From Parcubacteria group bacterium M10-OD1-1 (GTDB lineage: Bacteria; Patescibacteria; Paceibacteria; Moranbacterales; UBA2206), in assembly GCA_003056145.1 (NCBI GenBank), contig LSNL01000005.1:1-64000 (forward strand): 64,000 nucleotides of DNA, read 5' to 3'. Of this stretch, positions 1 to 8,342 are shown in pieces (position 1 is the first letter of the stretch; each line of letters starts with the position of its first letter). Under the pieces are notes generated by a model. It had not been told where the DNA came from, did no database searches, and was given only the letters and a program-made list of their open reading frames with translations. The position numbers and the translations under genes were made by a program.

Positions 1-582
1 GACTACGTACGGCGGATTCCAACAGATAAAGGATACCGATTCTTTGTAGAAAAAATCATGGAGGATCAAGAGCTTACTAGAACAGAGCAAAGAAAATTAC
101 AGACTGAAATATTAAAATTGCGTGCTCAAAATAATCGATTAAGCAGAACAACGGTTAAATTATTATCATCGTTTAGTGGTGGACTAGCTATTGGCAGATT
201 TAAAGAGGAACTGCAAGATTTTGGGATTAGTGAACTTTTAGAAAATCCTGAATTTCAAGATATTGACGAGTTTTGTCGAGTTGCTGAAGCTTTAGATTAT
301 ATTGATGAGAGTATGGACGTTATTCTTAAAAAAGTTAAAGATGGAGAAACTAGAATTTTCATTGGTAAAGAGAATCCAATTAAAGAAATATCGCACTGTT
401 CAATGTTGGTTAGTCCTTATACCAATAAAGAAGGAGAGAGAGGAGTATTAGCCATTATTGGACCTAAAAGGATGAAATATGCTAAAAATAAATCATTATT
501 GAATTATTTTAAAAAATTAATAAATGGTTCATTAATTGTAATTATATTTGTTGGTGTTAATTCGCAAATTTTATTTAAATAA
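1..582 (+). CDS. hrcA: HrcA heat-shock repressor, C-terminal part (5' end outside window)
   Basis: Reading is open from base 1 in the frame that ends at 582. The first residues (PTDKGYRFFVEKI) match the stretch after the winged-helix domain of HrcA, the repressor that binds CIRCE operators and is helped by chaperonin in other bacteria. The middle (SSFSGGLAIGRF) and the late GPKRMKYAKN segment fit the HrcA ligand-like domain in its short form. The DNA-binding N terminus lies upstream of the window. An internal ATG at 58 is not the real start. The last 20 or so residues are hydrophobic and unlike most HrcA ends. It heads the hrcA-grpE-hsp20-dnaK-dnaJ cluster, and a CIRCE-like site is present before dnaJ. 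Confidence 0.85.
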   Translation, partial: DYVRRIPTDKGYRFFVEKIMEDQELTRTEQRKLQTEILKLRAQNNRLSRTTVKLLSSFSGGLAIGRFKEELQDFGISELLENPEFQDIDEFCRVAEALDYIDESMDVILKKVKDGETRIFIGKENPIKEISHCSMLVSPYTNKEGERGVLAIIGPKRMKYAKNKSLLNYFKKLINGSLIVIIFVGVNSQILFK

Positions 583-597
583 TTTTTAAGTACTATT

Positions 598-1123
598 ATG
601 GAAAAAGAAAAAAATAAAAAAATAAAAAGTCAATTACTTAAGAAAACGATACTTAAAAAAAATCAAGAGCAAGAGTTTCTAGAAGGATGGAAACGGTGTC
701 AGGCTGATTTTGAAAATTATAAGAAACGACAAGAAAAAGAAAAAAAAGAAATAGTGTTATTTTCTAATTTAAATTTAATTGGTCAATTGCTTCCAGTAGT
801 AGATAATTTTAATGCTTCTACTGCTCATATTCCTGAAGATCAAAAGGATAATGCTTGGGTGACGGGAATTATGTATATTCAAAAGCAACTAGAGACAGTA
901 TTAGCTGATTTTGGAGTAACTGATCTTGAGGTTAAAGTAGGTGATAAATTTAATCCTGAAATTCATGAAGCCGTAAAAGAAAAAGAGGATAATTTAGAAA
1001 AAAATAAAAAGAAGAAAAAGAAGGAAAGAAATAGAAGAAAAAAATGTAATTAAAAAAGTTTTGCAAAAAGGTTATAAGATAGAAGATAGAATTATTAGAC
1101 CAGCCAAAGTAATTGTAGTATAA
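598..1123 (+). CDS. grpE: GrpE nucleotide exchange factor, apparent frameshift near the 3' end
   Basis: GrpE releases ADP from DnaK. The ATG frame from 598 carries the coiled-coil helix (EFLEGWKRCQADFENYKKRQ) and core motifs (LLPVVDNFNAS, KFNPEIHEAV), then runs into lysine-rich sequence and stops at 1053. The expected GrpE ending (GYKIEDRIIRPAKVIVV, stop at 1121-1123) follows directly but in the +1 frame, which is open from 998. The two halves can be joined anywhere in the A-rich tract 998-1050, for example by removing one A from the A7 run at 1038-1044. It is either a homopolymer sequencing error, a true mutation, or slippage on the A-run. No Shine-Dalgarno is visible. It lies 15 nt after hrcA. 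Confidence 0.85.
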
Positions 1124-1174
1124 TTTCCTAAAAAATATTGATCAACGATTGTTTAATATAAAAAGTTAAACTAG

Positions 1175-1183
1175 AAGGAGGTG
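1175..1183 (+). promoter_or_regulatory. Strong Shine-Dalgarno of hsp20, decides the start
   Basis: AAGGAGGTG lies 6 nt before the ATG at 1190. A GTG at 1181 is in frame but lies inside this site, so the ATG at 1190 is the start. The site is complementary to the CCTCC at the 16S 3' end. Most neighbouring genes have nothing comparable. Confidence 0.85.
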
Positions 1184-1189
1184 AATATT

Positions 1190-1606
1190 ATGACAAGAGG
1201 ATTAATACATTGGGGAGGATTATCTCCTATGCAAGATTTCGAAAAACTTTTCAATGACAGCTTTTGGGAAGGAACTGATTTTACTCCATCAATAGATATT
1301 TATCAAGATAAAGATAATGTTATCGTGGAGACTCCCTTAATTGGAGTAGACCCAGAAAAAGTTGATATTTCTATTGAAAATGATGTTTTAACAATTTCTG
1401 GAAAAACCGAGGAGAAAAAAGAAGTTAAACGTGAAGATTATTACCGAAAAGAAGTTAGAGAGGGAAGTTTCTCAAGATCAGTAATTCTTCCGATGAGGGT
1501 AAGAGCTGAACAAGCTGAAGCTCATAGCGGAAAAGGTCTTTTGAAAATTGTTCTTCCAAAAGAGGAAGAGACAAAACCTAAGAAGATAAATGTTAAAATT
1601 AAATAG
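1190..1606 (+). CDS. Hsp20 / alpha-crystallin small heat-shock protein
   Basis: This 138-residue protein is an ATP-independent holdase that binds unfolding proteins. The alpha-crystallin domain spans about residues 32-130, with the typical start (FTPSIDIYQDKDNVIVETPLIGV) seen in sense if not exact wording, the IENDVLTISGK strand pair, and the conserved GLLKIVLPK segment (an A-x-x-x-x-G-L-L type motif) near the end. The C-terminal tail carries I-N-V-K-I, a candidate I-x-V/I oligomerisation motif. It sits between grpE and dnaK on the same strand. Unlike its neighbours it has a strong ribosome binding site, which suggests high, separately tuned translation. Confidence 0.93.
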   Translation: MTRGLIHWGGLSPMQDFEKLFNDSFWEGTDFTPSIDIYQDKDNVIVETPLIGVDPEKVDISIENDVLTISGKTEEKKEVKREDYYRKEVREGSFSRSVILPMRVRAEQAEAHSGKGLLKIVLPKEEETKPKKINVKIK

Positions 1607-1618
1607 TATTTTCTTACG

Positions 1619-1638
1619 CCGCTTGATAATTCAAGCGG
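1619..1638 (+). repeat. Hairpin after hsp20
   Basis: CCGCTTG at 1619-1625 pairs with CAAGCGG at 1632-1638 across a 6-nt loop. No U-tract follows on either strand, so it is more likely an mRNA-stabilising or boundary structure than a classical terminator. Confidence 0.45.
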
Positions 1639-1678
1639 TCAAAAGAGGATATTATTAAATAATAATTTAGTTATTTTC

Positions 1679-1710
1679 CAGCTTTTAAGAAAGAATGATT
1701 TTAAAAGCTG
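1679..1710 (+). repeat. Perfect inverted repeat in the dnaK leader
   Basis: CAGCTTTTAA at 1679-1688 pairs perfectly with TTAAAAGCTG at 1701-1710 across a 12-nt loop. It lies 78 nt before dnaK. It does not match CIRCE. It could be a 5'-UTR structure or a binding site; the sequence alone does not decide. Confidence 0.45.
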
Positions 1711-1788
1711 AAATTTAAAAAAATTAAAAAATAAAATCAGGTTGAACAATATTTTAAAAAATTGGGCAATTTTGGTTAATAAAAAAGT

Positions 1789-3711
1789 ATGGCTAAAATA
1801 TTAGGAATTGACCTAGGGACAACTAATTCTGCTATGGCGGTGGTAGAAGGTGGCAGTCCAACAATTATTGAGAATAAGGAAGGAGTAAGAACCACTCCTT
1901 CTATGGTAGCTGTCTCTAAAACTGGAGAACGGCTAGTTGGTCTTTTAGCTAAAAGACAAGCAGTTACTAATCCAGAAAATACTCTTTTTTCAATTAAGCG
2001 TCTCATTGGAAGATCTTTTGATGATGAAGAAGTACAAAGAGATTTGAAACTTTTGCCGTACAAGCTTGTTAAGGCTAGTAATGGAACAAAAATAAAAATG
2101 GGAGATAAGGAATATACACCTCAAGAAATCTCAGCAATGGTTCTCTCAAAATTAAAAGCTGATGCAGAAGAAAAAGTAGGAGAAACAATTTCTGAGGCGG
2201 TTATCACCGTTCCAGCCTATTTTGATGATGCGCAGAGAAAAGCTACTAAAGAAGCTGGAGAAATTGCTGGTTTAAAAGTAATGAGAATTATTAATGAACC
2301 AACAGCGGCTGCTTTAGCCTATGGTTTTAATAAAAAGAAAGATGAAAAAATTGTAGTTTATGATTTGGGAGGAGGAACCTTTGATATTTCAATTTTGGAA
2401 GTTGGTGACGATACAGTAGAAGTAAAGTCAACTAATGGAGACACTCATTTAGGGGGAGACGATTTTGATCAGGTGATTATTAATTGGATAATTGATGAAT
2501 TTAAAAAACAAGAAGGAATTGATCTTTCTAATGATCCGTTAGCTTTACAAAGAATTAAAGAGGCAGCTGAAAAAGCTAAAATTGAACTTTCTACTGCTCA
2601 GGATACTGAAATCAATCAGCCGTTTGTTACAACTGATGCCAATGGACCAAAACATTTAGTAATGAAGCTAACTAGAGCTAAACTAGAAGAATTAGTTGGT
2701 GATTTAGTACAGAGAACTTTGGAACCAACCAAAAAAGCTTTAGTTGATGCTAAAATAGAAGCTAAGGATATTAATGAGATTATCATGGTAGGGGGAATGA
2801 CTAGAATGCCATTGGTAGTTAAAGTGGTAGAAGAATTCTTTAGTAAAAAACCAAATCTTTCTGTTAATCCTGATGAAGTAGTAGCCTTAGGTGCAGCTAT
2901 TCAAGGAGGAGTTTTACAGGGAGATGTTAAAGATGTATTACTTCTTGATGTAACTCCTTTAACTTTAGGAATTGAAACTATGGGAGGAGTTAGATCGCCT
3001 CTTATTGAGAGAAATACTACTATTCCTGCTTCTAAAACACAAGTCTTTTCTACTGCTGCTGAAAATCAACCTTCAGTAGAAATTCATGTTTTACAGGGGG
3101 AGAGAGAAATGGCAGCTGATAATAAAACTCTAGGTCGATTTATCTTAGATGGTATTCCACCAGCTCCAAGAGGAATCCCTCAAATTGAAGTTTCTTTTGA
3201 TATTGATGCTAATGGAATTTTAAGTGTTAAGGCTAAAGATAAGGCTACAGGCAAAGAACAATCCATTAAAATAGAGGCTTCTACGGGACTTTCTAAAGAA
3301 GAAATTGAAAAAATGAAGAAAGATGCTGAACTTCACGCCGATGAAGATAAAAAGAAAAAAGAAAGTGTAGAAGCAAAAAATATGGCTGATACTTTAATCT
3401 TTACTACAGAGAAAGCCTTAAAAGACGCTGGTGATAAGATTACTGCTGAAGAGAAAAAACCAGTAGAAGAAAAAATTAAAGCCTTGAAAAAAGTAAAAGA
3501 CGAAGATAATTTAGAAGCTATTAAAAAAGCAACTGAAGAATTATCTCAAGTGGCTCAGAAGATTGGAGAAAAACTTTATCAAGCTTCTCAAGCTGAGCAA
3601 AAAGCTCAAGGCACAACTGGAGCTAATCAAACTCAGAATTCAACTGCTAACAATCAGGCTAAAGAAGAAAAAATTAAAGACGCTAAAACAGAAGAAAAAA
3701 AAGATAAATAA
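1789..3711 (+). CDS. dnaK: DnaK (Hsp70) chaperone
   Basis: Full-length Hsp70 of 640 residues. The ATPase domain starts with GIDLGTTNSAMAV (phosphate loop 1, residues 5-17), has the second phosphate motif YDLGGGTFDISIL near residue 190 and the adenosine motif IMVGGMTRMPLV near 330. The substrate-binding domain begins after the linker VLLLDVTPLTLG near 385. The C terminus is a lysine/glutamate/alanine-rich lid with a low-complexity tail rather than the E. coli EEVKDKK ending. It works with DnaJ and GrpE encoded on either side. No Shine-Dalgarno is visible before the ATG. Confidence 0.98.
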   Translation: MAKILGIDLGTTNSAMAVVEGGSPTIIENKEGVRTTPSMVAVSKTGERLVGLLAKRQAVTNPENTLFSIKRLIGRSFDDEEVQRDLKLLPYKLVKASNGTKIKMGDKEYTPQEISAMVLSKLKADAEEKVGETISEAVITVPAYFDDAQRKATKEAGEIAGLKVMRIINEPTAAALAYGFNKKKDEKIVVYDLGGGTFDISILEVGDDTVEVKSTNGDTHLGGDDFDQVIINWIIDEFKKQEGIDLSNDPLALQRIKEAAEKAKIELSTAQDTEINQPFVTTDANGPKHLVMKLTRAKLEELVGDLVQRTLEPTKKALVDAKIEAKDINEIIMVGGMTRMPLVVKVVEEFFSKKPNLSVNPDEVVALGAAIQGGVLQGDVKDVLLLDVTPLTLGIETMGGVRSPLIERNTTIPASKTQVFSTAAENQPSVEIHVLQGEREMAADNKTLGRFILDGIPPAPRGIPQIEVSFDIDANGILSVKAKDKATGKEQSIKIEASTGLSKEEIEKMKKDAELHADEDKKKKESVEAKNMADTLIFTTEKALKDAGDKITAEEKKPVEEKIKALKKVKDEDNLEAIKKATEELSQVAQKIGEKLYQASQAEQKAQGTTGANQTQNSTANNQAKEEKIKDAKTEEKKDK

Positions 3712-3723
3712 GTCTGCAGGTAG

Positions 3724-3759
3724 AAGAGGGAAATAGGGATAACGCCTTATTTCCCTCTT
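3724..3759 (+). terminator. Strong hairpin after dnaK
   Basis: AAGAGGGAAATA at 3724-3735 pairs with TATTTCCCTCTT at 3748-3759, 12 bp perfect, and the stem can extend inward by GGG/CCT. It lies 13 nt after the dnaK stop. What follows is AAAATTAG rather than a U-tract, so termination efficiency is uncertain. Confidence 0.55.
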
Positions 3760-3790
3760 AAAATTAGTTAAGAAAGGAAAAATTGATTTA

Positions 3791-3817
3791 GTAGCACTCT
3801 AAGAGAGAGATTGCTAA
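3791..3817 (+). promoter_or_regulatory. CIRCE-like HrcA operator before dnaJ
   Basis: GTAGCACTC (3791-3799), 9 nt, then GATTGCTAA (3809-3817). The consensus CIRCE is TTAGCACTC-N9-GAGTGCTAA, so each arm has one mismatch and the spacing is exact. With hrcA in the same cluster this points to HrcA control of dnaJ. No second copy was found before hsp20, dnaK or groES. Confidence 0.85.
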
Positions 3818-3897
3818 TAATAAAGGTTTGTGATAAAATAATCAAACAAACAAAATTAAATATTATTAAGAATAGTTGTTAAAAAACGTATTTTATT

Positions 3898-4992
3898 ATG
3901 GCAGATTATTATGAAATTTTAGGTGTTTCTAAAGAAGCTACTGGTGATGAAATTAAAAAGGCTTATCGTAAGTTAGCTCATAAGCATCACCCAGATAAAA
4001 CCGGAGGAGACGATAAGAAATTTAAAGAAATTAACGAAGCCTATCAAACTCTTTCTGATGAAACTAAAAGATCTCAGTATGATCAGTTTGGGAAAGATTT
4101 TAATCAGAATGGAGGAGCTCAAGGAGGAGCTGGTGGTGGTTTTGATTTTTCTGGTTTTTCCTCACAAGGAACTGGTGGTGGTTTTGATTTTGGTGGTGGA
4201 GATTTTGAAGATATTTTTTCTAATATTTTTGGTGGAGGTGGAAGAGGCAGGTCTAAAAGTAGGAAGAGAGGTCAAGATATTCAAGTAGATATGGAAATCA
4301 CTTTTGAGGAAATGATCACTGGAGTGAGAAAAAAAATTAATCTTTATAAAAGAGTAGATTGTGACCGATGCAATGGAACAGGAGGAGAACCAGGCTCTCA
4401 AATAAAGACTTGTCCGAGTTGTCACGGAACTGGACAAATCCAAAAAATTACTAAAAGTTTTTTTGGTTCTTTTTCTCAGATGGGAATTTGTTCAAATTGC
4501 CAAGGAGAAGGTAAAACTTATGATAAAAAATGTTCTAAATGCGGGGGTGATGGTAGAGTTAAAGAACAACAAGAAATAGAAATTAATATTCCAGCTGGTA
4601 TTGATGATGGACAAACACTTTCTTTACAAGGGGTTGGAGAAGCTGGAGAGAAAGGATCTATGGCAGGTGATTTATATGTTATTGTCCATATTATTCCTCA
4701 TAAAAAATTTGAAAGAAAAGGTCAAGATATTATTAGTACTGAGGAGATTTCTTTATCCACGGCTATTTTAGGAGATAAAATAGAAATAGAAACTTTGTAT
4801 GGAAAATTAATCTTAAGTATTCCAGCTGGAACTCAATCAGGCGAAATATTTAGAATAAAGAATAAAGGAGTGCCAGAAATTAATGGTGGAGGTCAAGGCA
4901 ATCAATTAGTCAAAGTCATTGTTCGAATTCCTAAGAAAATATCTAGAGCTCAAAAAAAATTAGTAGAAAAGATTAGGGATTTAGGTGAATAA
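3898..4992 (+). CDS. dnaJ: DnaJ (Hsp40) co-chaperone
   Basis: Type I DnaJ of 364 residues that delivers clients to DnaK and stimulates its ATPase. The J-domain covers residues 1-65 with the catalytic HPD at 31-33. A Gly/Phe-rich linker follows (about 70-117), then four CxxCxGxG-type zinc motifs (CDRCNGTG, CPSCHGTG, CSNCQGEG, CSKCGGDG), then the C-terminal client-binding domains. It is separated from dnaK by a hairpin and a CIRCE-like operator, so it probably has its own HrcA-repressed promoter although it is adjacent to dnaK. Leader of about 80 nt, no Shine-Dalgarno. Confidence 0.98.
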   Translation: MADYYEILGVSKEATGDEIKKAYRKLAHKHHPDKTGGDDKKFKEINEAYQTLSDETKRSQYDQFGKDFNQNGGAQGGAGGGFDFSGFSSQGTGGGFDFGGGDFEDIFSNIFGGGGRGRSKSRKRGQDIQVDMEITFEEMITGVRKKINLYKRVDCDRCNGTGGEPGSQIKTCPSCHGTGQIQKITKSFFGSFSQMGICSNCQGEGKTYDKKCSKCGGDGRVKEQQEIEINIPAGIDDGQTLSLQGVGEAGEKGSMAGDLYVIVHIIPHKKFERKGQDIISTEEISLSTAILGDKIEIETLYGKLILSIPAGTQSGEIFRIKNKGVPEINGGGQGNQLVKVIVRIPKKISRAQKKLVEKIRDLGE

Positions 4993-5020
4993 ATCAGTAT
5001 TTTATTTTTGAGAAAATTTG

Positions 5021-5029
5021 TGCTATTAT
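5021..5029 (+). promoter_or_regulatory. Extended -10 promoter element
   Basis: TGCTATTAT (TGN plus a -10 hexamer) lies 28 nt before the ATG at 5058. No good -35 is visible at 17 nt, as is usual for extended -10 promoters. Confidence 0.45.
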
Positions 5030-5057
5030 TTTATTAGACAAAAATAAAAATAAGCCA

Positions 5058-5558
5058 ATGAATCTCAATTTAATATTTTCTCAGGTAGGAATTCCTTCTG
5101 ATTTAGCACAGGATACTATTCTTTTAATAGCAGTGCTTCTATTTAGCTTTATTTTTGGAATGTTTATCGGGCGTTATAAATTAGTTACTATCTTAATTAA
5201 TATCTATATTTCGTTAGCTCTTTTAGTAATTGTTCCTCAGGGTTATCTAATAGATTATTCTTATAAAATCCTATTCTTTTTAATTTCTTTGGTCATTTTG
5301 ACTCTATTTAGTAAGCGATTGTTTGATATTTCTATTTCTGGAGCTGGATCAGGTTTTTTGTTGAGAGTTTTTGTTATGAGTTTTTTAGAGGTAATGTTAT
5401 TAATTAGTAGTATTTTATATTTAATGCCAAAAAAAGAGGCATTAGGTTATATTTCAAAAACTTCTTATTACTATTTAGTCAGTCCTAATTTTCACTTTTT
5501 TTGGGCAATAGCTCCATTGATTTTTATTTTTATGATTTATAAAAGATTAAATCGTTAA
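5058..5558 (+). CDS. Hypothetical multi-pass membrane protein
   Basis: 166 residues with about five hydrophobic segments (roughly 22-40, 45-63, 70-85, 103-122, 143-160), short polar loops and a basic C-terminal end (IYKRLNR). It has no catalytic motif I recognise and I cannot assign a family. It follows dnaJ by 65 nt but has a candidate promoter of its own, and it converges with the P-type ATPase gene downstream. It is probably an integral cytoplasmic-membrane protein of unknown role. Confidence 0.7.
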   Translation: MNLNLIFSQVGIPSDLAQDTILLIAVLLFSFIFGMFIGRYKLVTILINIYISLALLVIVPQGYLIDYSYKILFFLISLVILTLFSKRLFDISISGAGSGFLLRVFVMSFLEVMLLISSILYLMPKKEALGYISKTSYYYLVSPNFHFFWAIAPLIFIFMIYKRLNR

Positions 5559-5606
5559 GAGAATTAAAAATTAAAAAGCTAAGTTAAAAACTTTTAAAAA
5601 AATATT

Positions 5607-8051
5607 TTATTTTTCCAGTTTATTTTCTCGGTACTCTAGAAATTTATAGCCAGCAACTTTTAAGAAATCTGTAATTACGAAAGCAATTAAAGCATAGCCC
5701 CAAACAAAAATAGCCAGTTTCCAACCGATTGGCGATACCCACCAACCATAGACAACTAGTAAAGTAGCTAATAGTTTAGTAATTACGGCTGACCAAAATA
5801 AAGCCCGACTAGGTCTGATAGACCAAAAATGTCCATGAGTACGAGTGATAAAGATAGTTAAATGTCCAGCAACGGCTAATTTAAGAAAAATAAATGATCG
5901 CATAATATCAGTTGGTAAATGTAAGACTTCTTGAGCAATATAGAATATTCCAAAGGAAGAAATAACACCTAGTATTCCCAAGAAAGTAGATATGCTCAAA
6001 ACATTACCCATATTCCATCGTTCAGGTTTATTGGAATAATGAACATTATCATATGCGATGGCCATAATTGGTGCATCATTAAATAAGGCCAATAAGACAA
6101 TCATAACGGCTGTAACAGGATAAAAATTAAAAACTAAAATAGAAGCTGTGATGAAAAATAAAACTCGAATAGTTTCAGCTATACGGTAAATAGCATAACT
6201 ATTCATTCGTTGGAATATTTTACGACTTTCTTTAAGAGCATTGATAATAACCGAAAGACCAGGCAGAGTAAGGACAATAGCAGCTGCTGATTTGGCGGCA
6301 TCGGTAGCTCCTGCGACAGCAATTCCTGTGTCAGCCTTTTTTAAAGCAGGAGCATCATTAACTCCATCGCCAGTCATTCCGACAATATGATCTTTTCTTT
6401 GCAGTAATTCTACTATGCGATATTTATGTTCGGGAAAAACCTGAGCAAAACCATCTGCTTTTTCTACTATAATTTCTGCTTTTTCATCAGATTTATTTGA
6501 GAAAGAATCAGCGGACATAATATTAGTAGCTAGATTTACTTTCTTAGCAATCTCTTTGGCAATTGCTATGTGATCACCAGTAATCATTTTAACTGCTACA
6601 CCCATAGATTCTGCCATCGCAATAGTTTTGGCCGAATCTTCTCTAGGAGGATCAAAAAAAGGAATGATTCCTACAAATTGCCAGTTATTTTTTTCATCAG
6701 TTTTGGCAACACCGAGAGTCCTATATCCTTTCTTAGCTAGAGAAGTAACTAGTTTTTCTACTTCTGTTTCAATCTCATCTTTGTTCTTAACTAGAGATAA
6801 AATAATTTGAGGAGCTCCTTTGGTTACTTTAAAGTTATTATGCTGAATGTCTGTAATAGTTGCTTCTGTTCGTTTACTAGTAGGATCAAAAGGTACAAAT
6901 TTTTTGATACTAAAATTTTTAAAAGTAGAAAAAATTGCTAGAGTTTCAGTTTTATTAATAATAGCGTTATCAATCGGGTCTTGATCTTCTTTTCTAGAAG
7001 CAAGACTAGCCAGAAATAAAACTTCTTCATCTTTAAAACCATCAAAAGAAGTTACTCTATCTAAAGTTAATTCATTTTTTGTGATAGTTCCGGTTTTATC
7101 AGTACATAAAATATCCATTCCAGCCATCTCTTCAATAGCTGAAAGTTTACTTACAATAGCTTTCTTTTTAGCTAGAGCTATAGCCCCAACTGCCATAGTG
7201 ACTGTTAAAACAGCTGGAAGAGCGACTGGAATAGCTGCAATAGTTAAAACTAAAGTAAATTGTAAGGTCTCTAAAACTCCTTCGTGTCGGAAAATAGCGA
7301 CTACAAAAATAAGCGCTACTAAAACAATAGCTAAAACAATTAAGTAGTTGCCTATTTTAATAACGGCTTTTTGAAAATGACTTTGAGTTTTAGCTTGAGC
7401 GACTAGTCTAGCTGTTTTACCAAAAAAAGTATTCATTGCTGTGGCAACAACTAAAGCATCCATTTCACCTTGACGAACGATAGAACCAGCATAACAAATA
7501 TCAGCTACTTTTTTTTCTACTGGCAAAGATTCACCCGTTAAGGTAGATTCGTCAATGGATAAATAATCCCCGTTAACAAGTTTAAGATCGGCAGGGACAA
7601 TGTCTCCTAAGCGAACTCGCACAATATCTCCAGGAACGAGTTCTCGGGCAAATATCTCAAGCCACTTTCCATTGCGTAATACTTTAGATTTCAGAGCTAA
7701 CTTTTGTTTTAATAATTCAATAGCGTTATCTGCTTTATACTCTTGCCAAAATCCGACAACAGCATTGAGTAAAAGTAAAGTGAAAATAATCCAAAAATCT
7801 TCCCAATGATGAATAATAGCAGATAAAAGAGAGGCAACCTCAATCATCCATGGAATTGGTCCCCAAAAGTAACCAAGAAATTTCATTAAGGGTCTAACTT
7901 TTTTTTCAAAAATTTCGTTATAACCATATTTTTTAAGTCGCTCTTGAATTTCCGAAGAAGAAAGTCCTCCTTCATTAGAGGAGAATTTTTCAAATAAATC
8001 TTTCAAAGAACTTTTTTTTAAATAGTCTAAAGTTGAAGTTGATTTATTCAT
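5607..8051 (-). CDS. P3A-type P-type ATPase, probable plasma-membrane H+ pump
   Basis: 814-residue cation pump. The N-terminal FWGPIPWMIEVASLLSA segment is the signature of plasma-membrane proton ATPases (class P3A). Visible motifs: the TGES loop of the actuator domain near residue 170, the phosphorylated Asp318 in DKTGT, MVTG/KMITGDH in the P domain, and GDGVNDAPALKKADTGIA near 559. About ten membrane segments flank the cytoplasmic loops. It would use ATP to export H+ and build membrane potential; the ion is inferred from family resemblance, not shown. It is transcribed alone, from a well-formed minus-strand promoter. Confidence 0.9.
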   Translation of the reverse strand: MNKSTSTLDYLKKSSLKDLFEKFSSNEGGLSSSEIQERLKKYGYNEIFEKKVRPLMKFLGYFWGPIPWMIEVASLLSAIIHHWEDFWIIFTLLLLNAVVGFWQEYKADNAIELLKQKLALKSKVLRNGKWLEIFARELVPGDIVRVRLGDIVPADLKLVNGDYLSIDESTLTGESLPVEKKVADICYAGSIVRQGEMDALVVATAMNTFFGKTARLVAQAKTQSHFQKAVIKIGNYLIVLAIVLVALIFVVAIFRHEGVLETLQFTLVLTIAAIPVALPAVLTVTMAVGAIALAKKKAIVSKLSAIEEMAGMDILCTDKTGTITKNELTLDRVTSFDGFKDEEVLFLASLASRKEDQDPIDNAIINKTETLAIFSTFKNFSIKKFVPFDPTSKRTEATITDIQHNNFKVTKGAPQIILSLVKNKDEIETEVEKLVTSLAKKGYRTLGVAKTDEKNNWQFVGIIPFFDPPREDSAKTIAMAESMGVAVKMITGDHIAIAKEIAKKVNLATNIMSADSFSNKSDEKAEIIVEKADGFAQVFPEHKYRIVELLQRKDHIVGMTGDGVNDAPALKKADTGIAVAGATDAAKSAAAIVLTLPGLSVIINALKESRKIFQRMNSYAIYRIAETIRVLFFITASILVFNFYPVTAVMIVLLALFNDAPIMAIAYDNVHYSNKPERWNMGNVLSISTFLGILGVISSFGIFYIAQEVLHLPTDIMRSFIFLKLAVAGHLTIFITRTHGHFWSIRPSRALFWSAVITKLLATLLVVYGWWVSPIGWKLAIFVWGYALIAFVITDFLKVAGYKFLEYRENKLEK

Positions 8052-8098
8052 AAATTTTTTTGTATTTAATTTTATAAGTAGATGTTTTTTACTTTTTA

Positions 8099-8127
8099 AT
8101 TATAGAGCAAGAAGAGAAAAGAGGCAA
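8099..8127 (-). promoter_or_regulatory. Promoter of the P-type ATPase gene
   Basis: On the minus strand TTGCCT (plus 8122-8127), 17-nt spacer, TATAAT (plus 8099-8104). It lies about 48 nt before the ATG at 8051. Confidence 0.65.
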
Positions 8128-8154
8128 AATAGGTAATTCATTTGATATAAGAGT

Positions 8155-8182
8155 TTGACTAATTAAAGAGGGGTGTTATAAT
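8155..8182 (+). promoter_or_regulatory. Promoter of tRNA-Lys
   Basis: TTGACT (8155-8160), 16-nt spacer, consensus TATAAT (8177-8182), 50 nt before the mature tRNA. Confidence 0.8.
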
Positions 8183-8232
8183 AGCAAAGTTATTTGATTT
8201 TTATTGAATAACTTTTTAAAGTAAAAATAAAT

Positions 8233-8305
8233 GCGCCTATAGCTCAGTTGGTAGAGCAGTTGCCTTTTAAGCAAACGGTCCCAGGTTCGAGTCCTGGTGG
8301 GCGCA
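8233..8305 (+). tRNA. tRNA-Lys (anticodon TTT)
   Basis: A full cloverleaf can be drawn: acceptor GCGCCTA/TGGGCGC, D stem GCTC/GAGC, anticodon loop CTTTTAA with anticodon TTT, 5-nt variable loop, T stem CCAGG/CCTGG with loop TTCGAGT. The outermost anticodon-stem pair (27-43) is a G-A mismatch. CCA is not encoded (ACT follows), so it must be added after transcription. It is a single-gene unit with its own promoter and terminator. Confidence 0.97.
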
Positions 8306-8313
8306 CTAGAATG

Positions 8314-8342
8314 AAAAGTCGGACTAATTCTGACTTTTTTTT
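8314..8342 (+). terminator. Intrinsic terminator after tRNA-Lys
   Basis: AAAAGTCGGA at 8314-8323 pairs with TCTGACTTTT (one G-U) across a 5-nt loop, followed by a run of T to 8342. Confidence 0.85.

Noticed and set aside
1619..1638. Intrinsic terminator after hsp20
   Set aside because: The hairpin has no T-run on either strand, so it is listed only as a repeat.
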